The position numbers and the translations under genes are program-made. A DNA stretch of 64,000 nucleotides from Holacanthus passer (lineage: Eukaryota; Chordata; Actinopteri; Pomacanthidae). Location: positions 992,001-1,056,000 of the forward strand of contig JAFREQ010000008.1 in NCBI GenBank assembly GCA_025331565.1, given 5' to 3'. Numbering within the stretch: position 1 is the first letter of the stretch; every line of letters begins with the position of its first letter. Positions 1 through 12,795 of the stretch are shown piece by piece. The notes under the pieces were generated by a model. It did no database searches, was not told the DNA's origin, and saw only the letters and a program-made list of their open reading frames with translations.

Positions 1-587
1 AATGAATTGAATAACGTAAAAGAGCTCTAATGCTCAGCATAGTGTCTCTCACTCCCAGTCAATCAGCTTGAATACCACAGTACTCAGGTAGAGATGTTTG
101 TGCTTTTCATTAGATTGTATTAGAATATCTTTCGTTGCTTACTTGTTTGTGTCACTATTTTTATTAATATTAATTACAGTTTTAATCAGTGTTCATTATG
201 TCACATCCAGTCTACCATGATTCCTTTTGAATGGATACAATCAGATCAGCAGCATCTATATTAAGTCATCTTGTCAATCATTTCACAACACAGTGGGGGG
301 AAAATATTTTCGCCCACTGAAAGACATATATGTTCCCATTTTTTTCATCTGAACTAGTTCATTGAGGTTGTCATAAGCTCAGGGCATTCCTGCATCACAT
401 CATCATCATTTGAGAGGGAGACTATGACAAAAACAAATCAGCAGAGGGGAATAATCCTATTGTCTCAGTAATTGAACTCATATTTAGAGGAGAATAACTA
501 CAGTTATCACTTCTGACAACTATAATATTACTAAAGTTGAAAAGTAAATATTTTCACTGCTCATTACTTGGAAAAATAATATATTAC

Positions 588-1375
588 TACCAGTGGGGGA
601 GGAAGTATTCAGGAAGTAAAATAACTAATATCATACTGTAAAAATACTCTTACAAGTAGATGTCCTGCATTGAAAAGTATGTACTTACAATCAGGAAGAT
701 GCAGTATGTGCAGTATCAAAAGTAAAAGTACTCCGTCGTGTGGCCCCTGTGACTGTTACATACATTCTATAATTGTATTATTATTACTCATGCATTAGTG
801 TAAAAGCAGGACTTTAATGTTGAATTAGATGAGGTGGAGCTGATGTTTAACTATTTTGTGTAAAACTGCAAGTAATGATTATTTTTATTATGGATTCAGC
901 CCAAAGTGACATCTTCACAATGTTTGTTTTGTCAGAGCAGTAGTACAAAATTCAAAAGTATTAAAAACAAATTATCATTAAAAGGAGAAGCAGTAAATCC
1001 TCACATTTTTGAAGATGAAACCATGAAATTTGCATAAAATCTTGCATAAAAAATTTTCTGCCGGTTGTTAAATTGGCTAATCATTTTCTGCTGGATTTGT
1101 GTAAACTGTTGGGTAGTTTGATTTATATCAAGACACAATATTTCATAAATGCTTCATATGTTTTCTATGCAGAAATCTTAATTCATAAGTCATTTGTAAC
1201 TAAAGCTGTCAAATGAATTTAGTGAAGTAAAAAGTACAGTCTTTCCCTCTGAAATGTGGTGGAATAAAAAGTAGTAGAAGTAGAAACTGGCATGAAAAGA
1301 AAAGACTCAAGCAGTACAGTACAGTAAAGTACATGTACCTCAAATTTGTACTTTAGGTACAGTCTTGAGGAGATG
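588..1375. repeat. Interspersed 'AGTAAAAGTA' repeat, interrupted copy
   Basis: The stretch has the phrases of a repeat I recognise from many fish genomes: an AGTATTC / AGTAAAAGTACT start, a GGTGGAGCT core near 835 and an end with GTGGAATAAAAAGTA. A second copy at 22075-22470 shares the GGTGGAGCT core and the end (GAAAAGTACAGT, then TCTCTGAAATGTAG), and a short piece lies at 16455-16540. About 896-1100 inside it belongs to a different repeat. The class (hAT-like or other) is not known to me. Confidence 0.6.
896..1100. repeat. Fragment of the GGGCTGCAAC MITE nested in another repeat
   Basis: The piece from CCCAAAGTGACATCTTCA through AGCAGTAAATCCTCACATTT matches the middle of the fish MITE whose fuller copy lies at 6694-6998, as I remember the family. 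It splits the surrounding repeat at 588-1375, so it inserted later. Neither terminal repeat is visible here. Confidence 0.5.
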
Positions 1376-3127
1376 TACTTGATGACACACATCAGATTGC
1401 AATGCAGAGATATAAAAAGAGGTCTTCCTTGAGGGAAAAGGGCAGGATTCATCTCACAGACTGGCCTACTTTTAAAATACCAAGTATCTCTAGTGGAACT
1501 GGGAGGTTTGAAGGGGCTCCCCAAAGGCTTCTGCAGGTGGACGTGCTGTGCTGTGGTGGCAGCGAGCCAGCGCAGCCTCGTGTCAGTCATTACAGCAGGT
1601 GGTGTGAAGGTGAGAGCAGAGCTGAGCAGATTTTAATGAAATTGTTGACATTACTGTATGAGGACGTTTTGAGAGTTTTGTTTTTATTAACAATAATGAA
1701 TATTGTCATCAAATTCTGAACACAGCTGCTTTGTTAAACCCATCAGAAAACAGGGAACAGTAGAAAGCAGTATGGAGGCTGGTGACAATGTTATGGTGGT
1801 TACTTTTTTATATCTTTTTACTTCAGTCTCTCTTTCAAACTCAACACCTCTTAAGCGCCAACGTCCGGAACTTCAACCGCATCACGCGGGGAAAAGAAAA
1901 ATGAGCTTGTCCACCCGGGTGACATGTTTTCATCACTGCTGATTTGAGCCGATAAGTACCTGTGACTACTGCAGAGTCATTTGACCCAGGAAAGAATGAT
2001 TGTACACTCAAGATGAAAGCATAAAGAGAGAAAGTGTGTTGTGTATATACCAGAATATTTTAATAATGCACTTTACATGAAGTAGCTATACACATTCTAA
2101 ATTTCTATTCTCACTTGAAAATAATACTCAACACTACAATACTGTATAAAAGCCACCAGAAATATCACTTTGCCTACTTTCCATACAACCTCCTGGGGGG
2201 GACACATAATGCGAACATTTTCAAACCGAGACTGATAAATTGTACATCAGTTTTTTTTGTTGTTTTTTTGTAATCATGGGGTGAAAGTAGAATAGATTGT
2301 TTCAATGAATGAACTGCTGAAAAATCCGTCAGTGGCATTGATCAATTGAGGTCACTTTCAAAATATGTCATCTGAAGTGGGGTTTGATGTGATGTCTTCT
2401 TTCAGGGAGCAGAAACTCAGGGACATTACAACCTGTCTGATGGTTCTGACACCTGTTTATTTGTAACAACATAGAATATGCTGCACATAGTGTTAATTTT
2501 GTCCCTGTCATCCTTCATTTTTTTGCACACCTTCTAGATTGTTCCAGACATGAAAATGAGTGTTTAACACATACAGAGAAGTGTAACAGGACTAATTTTA
2601 TGCAAGGAAATGTTCTAGTTTGATAAAGCTGAAAGTGAGAGACTGTTCAGTGTGTTTCTGCCACTTCTTTGTATGAGAAGATTCTGGAAACATAACACTA
2701 ATGATGCTTGAGTCTGGCTCAGTGATTACAGTTACACAATGTACAGACTGTAAGTTCATGTGGGTCGGGATTAAATGGTTATGTTGTGTATATATTGATG
2801 CAAAGTAACTTCCCAACACTTCACATTACTACAAGCAGCATTTGACAGGCTTCTTCACCAAGCAATGACTCAGGCATTTAACTGAACAATGACTTTTGCA
2901 GATACACTTCAAAACACTTTCCCGTAATTTCAGTGTCACTTTTATTTGTAAAATATTCACATTGAAAAGTAATAGGCATTGTTGTGGTACTGACTTCACA
3001 GAGGCTCACAGCACTAACAAACACACAGTTTATTTAGTGCACATGCATCATGCTAGATTCAAAGCCCTTACAATAGTCACGGTTCTTTGCACTTACACTC
3101 AACTTGTCGATGTGGTCTGAGAAACAG

Positions 3128-3133
3128 TTTATT
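3128..3133 (-). promoter_or_regulatory. kctd4: Candidate poly(A) signal of kctd4
   Basis: TTTATT on the plus strand gives AATAAA on the minus strand, about 770 bases beyond the kctd4 stop codon. It is a candidate only, since AT-rich DNA produces the hexamer by chance. Confidence 0.3.
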
Positions 3134-3902
3134 TTGCTTCAGTCTGATTCGGATGAGAAGTTTGTTAGTCCATCCAAAACAACAATTAATGCGATGTGGT
3201 TTTCTCCTCAGGCTCCAGTGAGGCTAATAAACTAAACACAAGCTATTAAACCAACTAAACACATCACACACAGTGTATAGCAACACACACACACACGCAC
3301 GCACAGACTGTAGCTGAATGGCACAACAGTGCACATCACGGCTGGTTTTGAAGGCTTTTGCAGCCATTCACAAAGCAGCAGAAGCAGTCCTTGTGCAGAG
3401 ACAAATCCACTGTTAAAGCTGTCAATGTAAAGAATCTCAGTTTGATCCCTTTGTCTTCTCTATGGAAGGATTCACTGTTGGCTTGTCTTTCATATTACGG
3501 AGTGGTACTTTTTGTGTGATATCTAATCAAATACAATTCAGACATCATAAATGATAAGTTGATCTGGATCATTCTGAATTTTATAGATACTAGCTTACAA
3601 AGCAGTGTAAAGGTTGATGCCAAAATGCCATTCTGCTGATAATCATAGAATCACCCAATGCTACCCCAAACTTATCAAATCCTATTTTTAAGCCAGCATT
3701 GTGCAGTAAAGATATAAACACTGTGAGACAGTCCAACCCACCTGTTCTCCTCCCACCCAATGACACGTTACAGCTCAGCACATGTTACAAGATCTTCAAG
3801 CCAATACCTTACGATAGCAGGGTGGATATGGAATCGGGCACTACTCTTTCCCTTCCTGCCTCCCCCTCTCCTCCTTCTCTCTTCATTCTGTTTCCTTCTA
3901 TC

Positions 3903-4679
3903 CTATTTGACAAAGTGCAGGGCCTCAGCCGCCACCACAGAGCCTTTGCTGCTATCGAGGCTGGTGACCATCTTGAAGCCGGATCTCAGTGCTAGCATCA
4001 CTGTTTCTAGTTTCAGACAGTCAAGCGTGCACAAGAATGTGCTGTCCTCCTTCAGTACGAGTCGTGAGCCTGGCTCTGACTTGATGAAGTGCCGGAACTG
4101 AATCACGTTGGACGACACCACAAATTCTTCCGGAAAGCCGTCTAAGCGGCTCTTGGAGATCTGCACTAGCCGTGCTTTGACTTTGTCGATGAAGAAGGGG
4201 TCACTGCAGTACACCTTGAGGCCCTGCGACCTCTCGTGGCTATCCGTCACCTCCAAAAAGGCAGCCTCCCGCTGGGCCGCCCTCTGATTTTCCCACTCGG
4301 CCACGGCTTCCACCAGTTCAGTCAGACGGTAAAAATCGGCCTCCCGCCGCAGGAGCCCTGCCTCCCGGAAGTCGTCGGGCAGCTGGAGCTCTCCGGTTCG
4401 GAGGTAGTTGAGCACATGGCGAAAGACTGGACCATCCCTATCAATGAATGGGTTGCCCATGGAATCGGTGTGCTGAACTGGCTTCTTACCGTTGGCCAGC
4501 TCTTCCAGAAAAGAACCCTGGTGCTTTGCAAGGGTGGTCCGGTGGGCAGTGTATAGGAACCCCCCAACGTTGATGGTGATGGTACCTGAAGAGGGCTTCT
4601 TGAAGCTCTTGCTGGGCTGCAGAAGGTCTGGGTTGATGTGCCTCAGTTCACTTTCCATCCTTCTGAGGTTCCATTCCAT
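3903..4679 (-). CDS. kctd4: KCTD4-like BTB/POZ (T1) domain protein
   Basis: This single coding exon encodes about 258 residues, against 259 for human KCTD4. A BTB/T1 domain starts near residue 32 (TITINVGGFLYTAHRTTL) and includes FIDRDGPVFRHVLNYLR and LLRREADFYRL. The C-terminal part has SRLDGFPEEF, IQFRHFIKSE, RLVLKEDSTF and SLDSSKGS, which follow human KCTD4 closely and do not match KCTD6 or KCTD21. KCTD proteins form pentamers and many act as cullin-3 adaptors; the role of KCTD4 is poorly defined. The frame stays open to a GTG at 4694, but the first ATG is at 4679 and gives the family length. An ATG at 4658 is an alternative. A likely 3' splice site (TTTTCATTTTCACAG on the minus strand) near 4793 suggests a noncoding first exon, as in human. 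The gene lies antisense to gtf2f2. Confidence 0.95.
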   Translation of the reverse strand: MEWNLRRMESELRHINPDLLQPSKSFKKPSSGTITINVGGFLYTAHRTTLAKHQGSFLEELANGKKPVQHTDSMGNPFIDRDGPVFRHVLNYLRTGELQLPDDFREAGLLRREADFYRLTELVEAVAEWENQRAAQREAAFLEVTDSHERSQGLKVYCSDPFFIDKVKARLVQISKSRLDGFPEEFVVSSNVIQFRHFIKSEPGSRLVLKEDSTFLCTLDCLKLETVMLALRSGFKMVTSLDSSKGSVVAAEALHFVK

Positions 4680-4939
4680 TCTCCAGTCACCCACTCCAGC
4701 CTCGAGCCAGCCTCCTCAGAGCTGGTGTGTCTGCAGTGCAAAATCAAGTCTGTCTTTCTCTTTTGGGTCTGGCTGTGTGAGTCTGTGATGCTGCTGTGAA
4801 AATGAAAAGGTGTTGTCAGCTGTCGTATAGTGAGAGTTATTGTGTTTGAGAGTGTGTGATGGTGGATGGCTGAGTGCTGTCTGGCAGAGCAGCTACAGTG
4901 AACTGGGAGCTGAAAACAGACTGGCTCTCTGTGCTCGGT

Positions 4940-5174
4940 GTCCCTCCTCTCTCTCTCTCTTGCTCTCTCTCTCTCTCCCTTTAGGAGTGGGTGGGTAGAC
5001 AGCGTCACATGCAGGGAGGAGAAAGAGGGAATATGAGAGCAAACAACAGAAGAGTCCGGACTCCAGGAGCTCCTTCGTTCTTGCTTGCTCTCTTTCCCTA
5101 ATTATCTTTGATAAAAAAAGGTGCAGAGCGGAGATCTAGCAATTAGCACTAGCTGAGCTCCAGCAATTAGCACG

Positions 5175-5201
<27 letters not shown>
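4940..5201. repeat. CT-rich tract and (CA)n microsatellite upstream of kctd4
   Basis: A CT/TCTC tract lies at about 4945-4981 and a (CA)n run at about 5173-5201. They lie 270-520 bases upstream of the kctd4 start, where its leader exon or promoter could be. No TATA box or initiator was convincing. Confidence 0.7.
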
Positions 5202-5205
<4 letters not shown>

Positions 5206-6693
5206 CCTCCTGTCACCAGATGGAGGGGGGGCATTGCTTCTGTAATTTTTGTGGTGTGAAACTGTCTCAGCTTGTGTGAATGTGAATATGAAACTCCTTT
5301 TGCAGCCAAATCCATCTGTTTACCACACAGCCCTACATGTGAACTAGAATCTGTTTTGAAAAGGAGTCCAGTTTAATTCGGTGGTTTACTGGCATGCTTT
5401 TTCTGTCACATCTCTGGTTATGACGGGGAGAAGAACGCTGCTAGTCTTGCTTATGTAAATGAAAGCAACAGGGAATGCATTTATGTAAATATCCTGTTTT
5501 CTTTCTTGTGGGGTAACAAGCAGTCCTCTGTCTTAGCAAATGTTGCTTGTGCATTGATTTTGTGTGTCTTGTGTGTGCGCAGGCTTTAGGGTCCTGTGGA
5601 GGAAATGGACCAATTACAGTCAATGGTGGTCTGGTCATGAAGGACAGGTTCTGAATTGGCTAATGCTTTGGCCTGTAGCACCCCCTCAGGGGAACTGCAC
5701 TAGACTGGTAATTTGCTACAAATGCCTCATGCCACCACTGTGTGTGTGTTTCACATGGCAGTGTCTCTTCTAGCGTAACTGCAGATGTGCGAAAATCACA
5801 GTTTTGAGTCAAACATAAGGAAATGCACAGAGGGCCTTTAAAAGCAAAGTATGCCATGATAACGTTTTTGGTTTCTGGCTGGTTATAGTGTCTGATTAAA
5901 AACATAAAAATCTTTTTGTGGCCTTATATGTGAGTGTTTGGTCATTAGAGACTGCACATCTAAAAATCAAAGTGTAGTGAATATGTGGTCCTGCTACTTC
6001 AGCTACCACATGGTGAGTTAATGATTTTTTAAAAACTAAAAATAATCAATTTTATGAAGACTCCTATTTTATTATCTTACAAATCACCAATTATCTCTGT
6101 ATGTTCCTTGTGTTGCAAGTAACCACCTTCATTTAGCCAGATTTCATGTGTCTCTTTCAGCACCATCTTATTGGAAATTACAAAGCCATGGGGAAGAAGT
6201 AGAAAATGGCATAAAACCAATGCTCCTATGTTTAACCTATATTAACATCTGTGTACAGCACATTAACTTATTATTTATCATACACACACAAACATAAATA
6301 CGCAATCGCTCAGGCAGACAGCCTGCACACTAAATTTGTGTTTATTCTCGATTCTGACCCCAACAACAATCTTGTTGTAGAAATATTTCAGTCCAGATGG
6401 TTTGTGACCTACTTTAGATGTTTTTTATACCAGGGAGGCAATGCCAGTCAATTTGCATAATTTATCAGCACTTGCACAGGAGTCTGGCAGTGACAAAATA
6501 CCTGGATTGTGGCAGCATTTGTCACTTCAGGGCAGCAGACACAGTGGGCTTGCTTTGCAGATATGTTTATATCTCAGACTCCTCATTGGCAAAATATTGT
6601 TGTAATATTGCAGGAGAATGGACGGATGATGACTTGAATGTACTGAACATTTCAAGAGTAGCAGGATGCTGGAATGATAAGTTAGATTATATT

Positions 6694-6998
6694 TAGGGCT
6701 GCAACTAACTATCACTTAATCTGCAGATGATTGTTTCAATAGATCTATAAATCATTTGGTCAATAAAACCTCAATAAATTGTGGAAAACGTCCATCCCAG
6801 TTTACCACTAGCCAAGGTGGCATCTGACAGTCAGTTCGAAACTCGAAGGTATTCAGTCTATTACCATGAAAGACAAGTAAACAACAAAGTAAAGTATGTT
6901 TGCTAAATATACGACTTCAATGATCAGTTGATTATCTAAATAGTTGCGCATTTATTTTTTGTCAGTCCACTAATTGATGATTGACTGATTCAGCTCTA
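6694..6998. mobile_element. MITE of the GGGCTGCAACTAAC family
   Basis: The left end is AGGGCTGCAACTAACTATCA and the right end, read on the other strand, is TAGAGCTGAATCAGTCAATC, an imperfect terminal inverted repeat. Inside are ACGTCCATCCCAGTTTACCA and the piece around AGATATTCAG-like sequence, the order I know from this abundant fish element. No protein is encoded. Other copies: 20007-20170 and a fragment at 896-1100. Confidence 0.75.
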
Positions 6999-8949
6999 AT
7001 TAGATAAGTAAAAAATGATGGCAGTGAGAAAACGGGGCTGTCACACTTTTGAGTTGTGACGATATACAGTAGGAAATTCAGATAAGTTAAGTGAAACTGT
7101 TGAAATAAAAAACATGATGTATAAAGTAACAATGTTAGTATCAGTACTTGCAGAACTTTTTGTGCATATGAAAAGACAGCATCCAGAAAACAATGACCCT
7201 TGTTCACTTGTAGTTCAGTAACTGTTGGATTACTTTTTACTGTGTGCCTCAAGCCACTAGTGTCTGATATGGATTCATTTTCTTGGCACCCACGATACTG
7301 ACTTTTAGTCTGTTGGATCACACTTGAGGCCTCTTCTCAAGAGTCTGTTCACATACAAAGTAGATGTAGAAATGAAGGTGCTGTTGCATGCACCTGTTTA
7401 GTATTCAACAGAAAGAAAAAAAGGAGGGAAGATTTGCATTTTTCTAGGCTCGTATTTATGAAAAAATACAATTCACTATGCTTCAAGAGAATTGGAAGTA
7501 AGTCAAATGTGTGTTTGGAGGTTAAAGTTTACAAGAAAGTAGCAGCTATAACAGTAAACTAAAACTGCCCTGTTCTGAATTATATATATTGCTTTATGTA
7601 ATGTGAAGCAGGAAGGAAAAGTGAAGCATTTTAATTTTTATCTTTCATTTAATTAAAATTTTACTTGTAGCAGTTTGATCAGTTTTGGCCAAGATCACTA
7701 AACGTACATGTATCTGCCAGTGTCTAAGATCATGAAAAACCATTTAAGAGCGAGAGATAACACAATCATGTAACTCATTCCAGCTCTTTTCCTCAACAAA
7801 TTAAATACAAATAAAGTGATGACTTGCTGTATTCTCCTTTAAAGAAATAGTGAATAACAAGTGTGTTACATTAGTGCAACAGGTTATCAACTGGTTGCAC
7901 TTCTGTGGTAGTGGAATGGAAATACATTGCATAGGGAATGACTGAAGATTCATTTTAAGTGAAACACTCAATTCAAACGCAATGACTGCAGCAATAATTA
8001 ATGTGGGTAACTGAAATGCTGTTTTTCTTTCTTTCTTTCTGTGTGTGTTTGTCTGGGAGAAGATCCCAGAGTGACAGCTCTCTCTATCTCCCTGGCGATT
8101 TTCTAATCATAAGTGATTAGTGGTATCATGATCAACAACACTCAATTGGAATTGCAAACGAGGCCAAGATGCAGCAGAGAGGATTGTGGGAGGGTTGACC
8201 TGCTTTCTGCCTCCTGTTCATTAAAACTGGCTCATCGAGGACGATGGTTATCTTCAAAGTCAGTGAGAATCTGTTTGTCACAGCTGTTGTGTCTCTATCA
8301 AACTGACAGTTTAGGACATTTGAATTAAATTTCCCAAAAAGCTGCTAGGAAGGACTGTCCTTCCCTCTTAAAGGCTGTGAATTATTCATGGAGCTGCTCT
8401 AAGAGCTTGTGGTGTAACATGGAGTCACTGACTGCTGTGAAGCTGGCATGGCAACCACTTAAAATAGGGTCTTGTATGAGCTCAAAGCCGTCAATCTCTT
8501 GCTTTATTCATTATGGTGGTCTTTCTACTGTATAGAGTCTGTATGTGTGCTGGGGGTGAAGTTAATCCGCTAGATCAAACTGATCAGATATTAGCCATTT
8601 ATTCTTAAATAATCAGACATATCGTCCTTGGTTTCAGCGGAACATCGATATCACATGGTGTAATGTTTTGAGGACTTTTTAAATGTTGAATTTTGAAATT
8701 TTTCTTGAATGTTTGATAGAAGTAGTCTTGAAGTTCAATACAAAACTTAAAAATCATGGTAGATACAGTGGAGAAGCCTATAGTAAACTACAATCAGTCA
8801 TTCCAAAAAAAAAGGAAATTAACAACTTGAACGGTAATAAAGGATTAACACACACACAAAACAGCCCAAAACAGTAAGAACAGGATTAAACTGTACTTCT
8901 GTTCCTGTCTGGTCTGGTGGTCGGTCCAGCATTATAGTCCAGATGTGAA

Positions 8950-9230
8950 TAACTCAACTATTGAATGAATTGCCAAGAACTGTGGTGATCCTCAGATTTT
9001 TTCTCTAACGCCACCATGAGGTTGACATTGGTGGTTTTTGAGTGAAATGTTTTGGCAGCTATTGGAGACAGGCATTGATGTTTACTGCCTACTGGTAAAT
9101 GTCAATGCTAACATGTCAAAGTAAGGTGGTGAACATACCTAGAGAACATCAGCATGCTGATGATGGCATTTAGTTCAAACTACAGCCTCACAAAGCTGCT
9201 AGCTTAGCTGTAATCTCTCTTTAATTTAGT
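8950..9230. repeat. Fish interspersed repeat (CATGAGGTTGACAT ... AGCATGCTGATG)
   Basis: The stretch has several phrases of a common percomorph repeat in the right order: ATGAATTGCCA, CTAACGCCACCATGAGG, TTTGAGTGAAATGTTTTGGC, AAGTAAGGTGGTGAACAT, CATCAGCATGCTGATG and ACAGCCTCACAAAGCTGCT. It is diverged. The class is not known to me. Confidence 0.65.
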
Positions 9231-12200
9231 TTAGTTTGACATTTAAAAAAAGGAGTAAATCATATCACACATCCCAACAAAAATGTCAAGGATGACTAAT
9301 GATGATGATGAATTTCAAGCCATGTTTTTATTGTGGTTTTTGATGATGTGAAGATAGCAAATATGTCTGAGTCCAGGTGACTTTAGACCACCAACAAACC
9401 TACACAAAAACGTTAACATCAAATAAATTATAGAAAATCGCACACTCGTTCTAACTTTAAAAATTCCATTCTAATATTCAAATATGCCCTGATTTCCTTT
9501 TTAAATCCATGATCTACCATTTTTAAAAACTTGCAAACAGCCAGTGAGTTTTTATGGGTGAGAAATAGACCTACATCTGTCCAGTCCACTAATAATGAAA
9601 TTGCCTGCCAGTCCAGTTTTCTCTGTATTAGTAGCACTTTGAAGCCTGTTTGTTGCATATGGATGGCTCTAGTCCATGTTAAAATCAAAACAAGTGGGCT
9701 GAATACAGTTACAGACATCGGAAAATCACTTCAAAGTTAATGAATGGAATCATTAAATTTCCTTAATGAAGCAGCCTCTGGGCTCGGTAGAGATGAGCTC
9801 TAATGGAAAATTATATTTGGAGATCCAATCAGTGACTTCAGCCCCTCTCTGCTATTGCTTCCTTGTTGTCATGTGTAGACAAGGTTCTGTCACTATGAGT
9901 AAAGGAGAGAGAGAAAAGTAAAGAGAATACGGTATATGTTACCTTTTCTGTTTTCTGCGTGACCATTATGCTTTTTATAGCAGCCGTATCATTAGCTCAT
10001 CACATGTATCTGTAACCCATCATCAGCAGTGATATCAGAAATGATGTGGTTTCCATTGCTCATATTGAAACAGACTTTAAAAGTACATATTTGCACTCTG
10101 TATTTTCAATATTTTACATATTGTTCATGTTGTAGTTTTAATCTGAAAAAATGAAAGGATAAGCCAAGACAACTCCTAAATTTCAATTTTGGAGTTACAA
10201 AATATATACTTCTCCACCTCAGTTCTTGCCAAGACTGAACTCTCTTTAGACCTGATTTCACCAGAAAGTGTTACAATGAAAATAATTAGCTCTAGGTTAC
10301 CAGATAACCTGATGGTGATGTGACTTTACTTGCACAAATTTTGTATTCTATTGTACAGCATATATACCATTAATGGGCACTGTGCAGATGCTAGGTAGAC
10401 TGTGAAAAGTTGAACAGTGAAATTGGCAACCTAACAAACAATGTTTTCTTATTAGATTCCAACTCTCAACTTATTGTTCCATCTCCACTTCATCATATCA
10501 CCTGCGGCTGGCTCTAGAAAAGCAAGTATGTGTGAGGGTTGCACATTCTCAATGCACAATCTTTTATTAATTTTAATAAATACATGTTCACATTTGGAAA
10601 AATATTTAATGCAGGAATTTTATGTATATGCATTGTTTATACATCTCGCTCCATGTCTTTTCAAAGTATTTCCAAATTATTCCGGAGAGCTGAAACCACC
10701 TCAAACCTACAAAATCACAACTGCTGTTATAACCTAGGTCATCAAGCTTCAATCAGATCTGAGTCAAGATGAGAGAAACAAGCGTGTTGTTTTAGAGAAG
10801 CAATGAAACCATCCAAAAAACCTTATTGGAGATTGAACTCAGAGCTGAGACAACCAGGGTCACATGAAAAGCCTGAGGCACAGTAACAGCAGCAGCTTAT
10901 TCAATGGGTCAGATATTGTGATTGTGAGAAAGAAATTCTGTTTGTAGACACTGAATGAATCTTGGCTGGGCTAGTAAACCTTGAAAAGAAAAAAGAATTA
11001 TTGTAAAACTGCAACTGTTTTCAAATACAGAATAGTAGCATTCATGTTGCATGCTGATTAAGGTCTATGACTGATGTATTTGTATTCATTTCCTCTAACT
11101 CTAATATGTGTAGGCTCGCTGCGTTTGTGGCTCATATATGGTGAAATACAGATGAAGAGGGATGGCTCATCCAGAGACGGCGATGGTGGATGGAGGCCTG
11201 GTGGGCGGCGAGCTGTTTGTTGTGTTTAACATTAGGAAGGTCAGAGCTTTGAGGAAAGGGCCTCGGAGCAGATTGAGAGTAAGAGATGAGCGTGGGGGGG
11301 CGGACGAGTGACCTCGTCACCCTCGCATCTGTCTCTCTCTCCCTCTGCCATCTTCACTCGGCCAGTTTTCGCTTCTCTGCTCTTAAAGAATTACCTAAAT
11401 GTAATGCCATTAAATGTATTTACGTACGTCTTAAAAACGGTTAATACAGGTCTTACCTTTTCCATCTGCCTATTTATTTACGTTTTCCTGATTTCCCTTT
11501 TATCATACTCTCTATTAATAGCTTGTTTTATTTATAGCTCTTTTAGGAATAAGGATTGGATAAAATTGTAGTAGTAGTTTTATCCTGATCTCATTGTATG
11601 AATATGGAAAAGTTCATTAAGCTCCTTTACTTAGTCTGCTGGTTTGTTTTTGGTGTTAACATTGTAAAGTGACTGACATGGAGTAAATGGGTATTGTTTT
11701 ACAGAAAATATGCAGCTTTACCATGAAATCACTGTGGGCGCCATAACAAATTCATAATCATCAGTCAGCCAGTCCTTCTGAATGACCCAATCTTGGTGAC
11801 ATCAGTTGTCAGTCTTATTCTTATTGTGGATCATCCTCCAGTAGAAACTAGATTCAGTAGATAGCAGTCTGTGTTTGCACTGGCTTCCTGCTGTTTTGAC
11901 ATCATGTGTGTTACATTCAGACCTCTGTAATTTACAGTTTGACATGATTGGCAGCAAGTGTGTGTGTATGTGTGTCTGTGTTACACAACGATGTGGGAGA
12001 AGAGTGATTACAGCTAAAGCCAAGAGCGAAGTGCATATAGGCCATTACCTCTCTGCCACTGTTTTGTTCACATGTGAAGGACGTCATGCCACATACATCC
12101 AAACATCCTTCATCATAACCAGCAGCAGCCACTCAACATCAGCAGGTCAAACCAGAGAAATGGACCTGATAATCCATTTCTCTTCCTGATGTTATTGTCT

Positions 12201-12397
12201 CAGCATAGGTGGTATAACATTGCTATGGATCATGTTATATTGTCAGGTTTTAACAGAAGAGATCACCCTGGACTGGGACCTGCATTTAGACCCTGTGGCA
12301 GCTGTTAGAGTGCTAGACTTTTCCTAATAAATACATCTAAATCTAAAAAAGAATTGTCCCACCTCTCAGTACATTGGAAAACCATGATGCATTTAAC

Positions 12398-12795
12398 ACT
12401 ACTTTGCTTTTTTGGGAAACATGTTAATTTGTTTTCTTGCAGAAAGTCTCAGCTGGTTGCCTGACCACCTCAAAGCGACAACACAACACCAGGAAGTTTC
12501 TGCACCCAGCCAGGAAATAGTTTTTGGCACATAACCCCCGTGAAACCACAACTCATGGTTTTTACTTCTGTTTTTGTACAGATTAAATAAACAAGATATA
12601 AGGTGTTAATCAGTGAGCTTTAGAGCCAGTCCAGCTTTTCCCTCCTTTTCCAGTTTTTGTGCTAAGCTAAGCTAAATGTCTTGGCTGTGGCTTCATATAT
12701 AAAGGACAGACATGAGAGTGATATCGATCTTCTCAACTCTCAGCAAGAAAGCAAATAAATGCCTCTCCAAAAATGTAAAACTATTCCTTTAAGTC
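12398..12795. repeat. Fish interspersed repeat ('CTCTCAGCAAGAAAGC' family), copy 1
   Basis: Recognisable pieces are GCCAGGAAATAG, GTGTTAATCAGTGAGCTTTA, CTAAGCTAAGCTAAATG, GATATCGATCTTCTCAACTC and ACTATTCCTTTAAG. The same pieces recur at 21875-22565 (same orientation) and 22590-22785 (opposite orientation). No coding capacity. Confidence 0.65.

Larger units (their letters stand above)
1..3902. other. Gene-poor, repeat-rich flank left of kctd4
   Basis: No exon with conserved protein content was recognised on either strand; the short open frames look like chance. About 588-1375 is an interspersed repeat described separately. The right end is the likely 3' flank of kctd4. If kctd4 is nested in gtf2f2 as in human, this stretch is gtf2f2 intron, but that is inferred. 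Confidence 0.5.

Noticed and set aside
11308..11571. 87-codon plus-strand hydrophobic frame
   Set aside because: Leu/Phe/Tyr-rich translation of T-rich DNA, no homology recognised.
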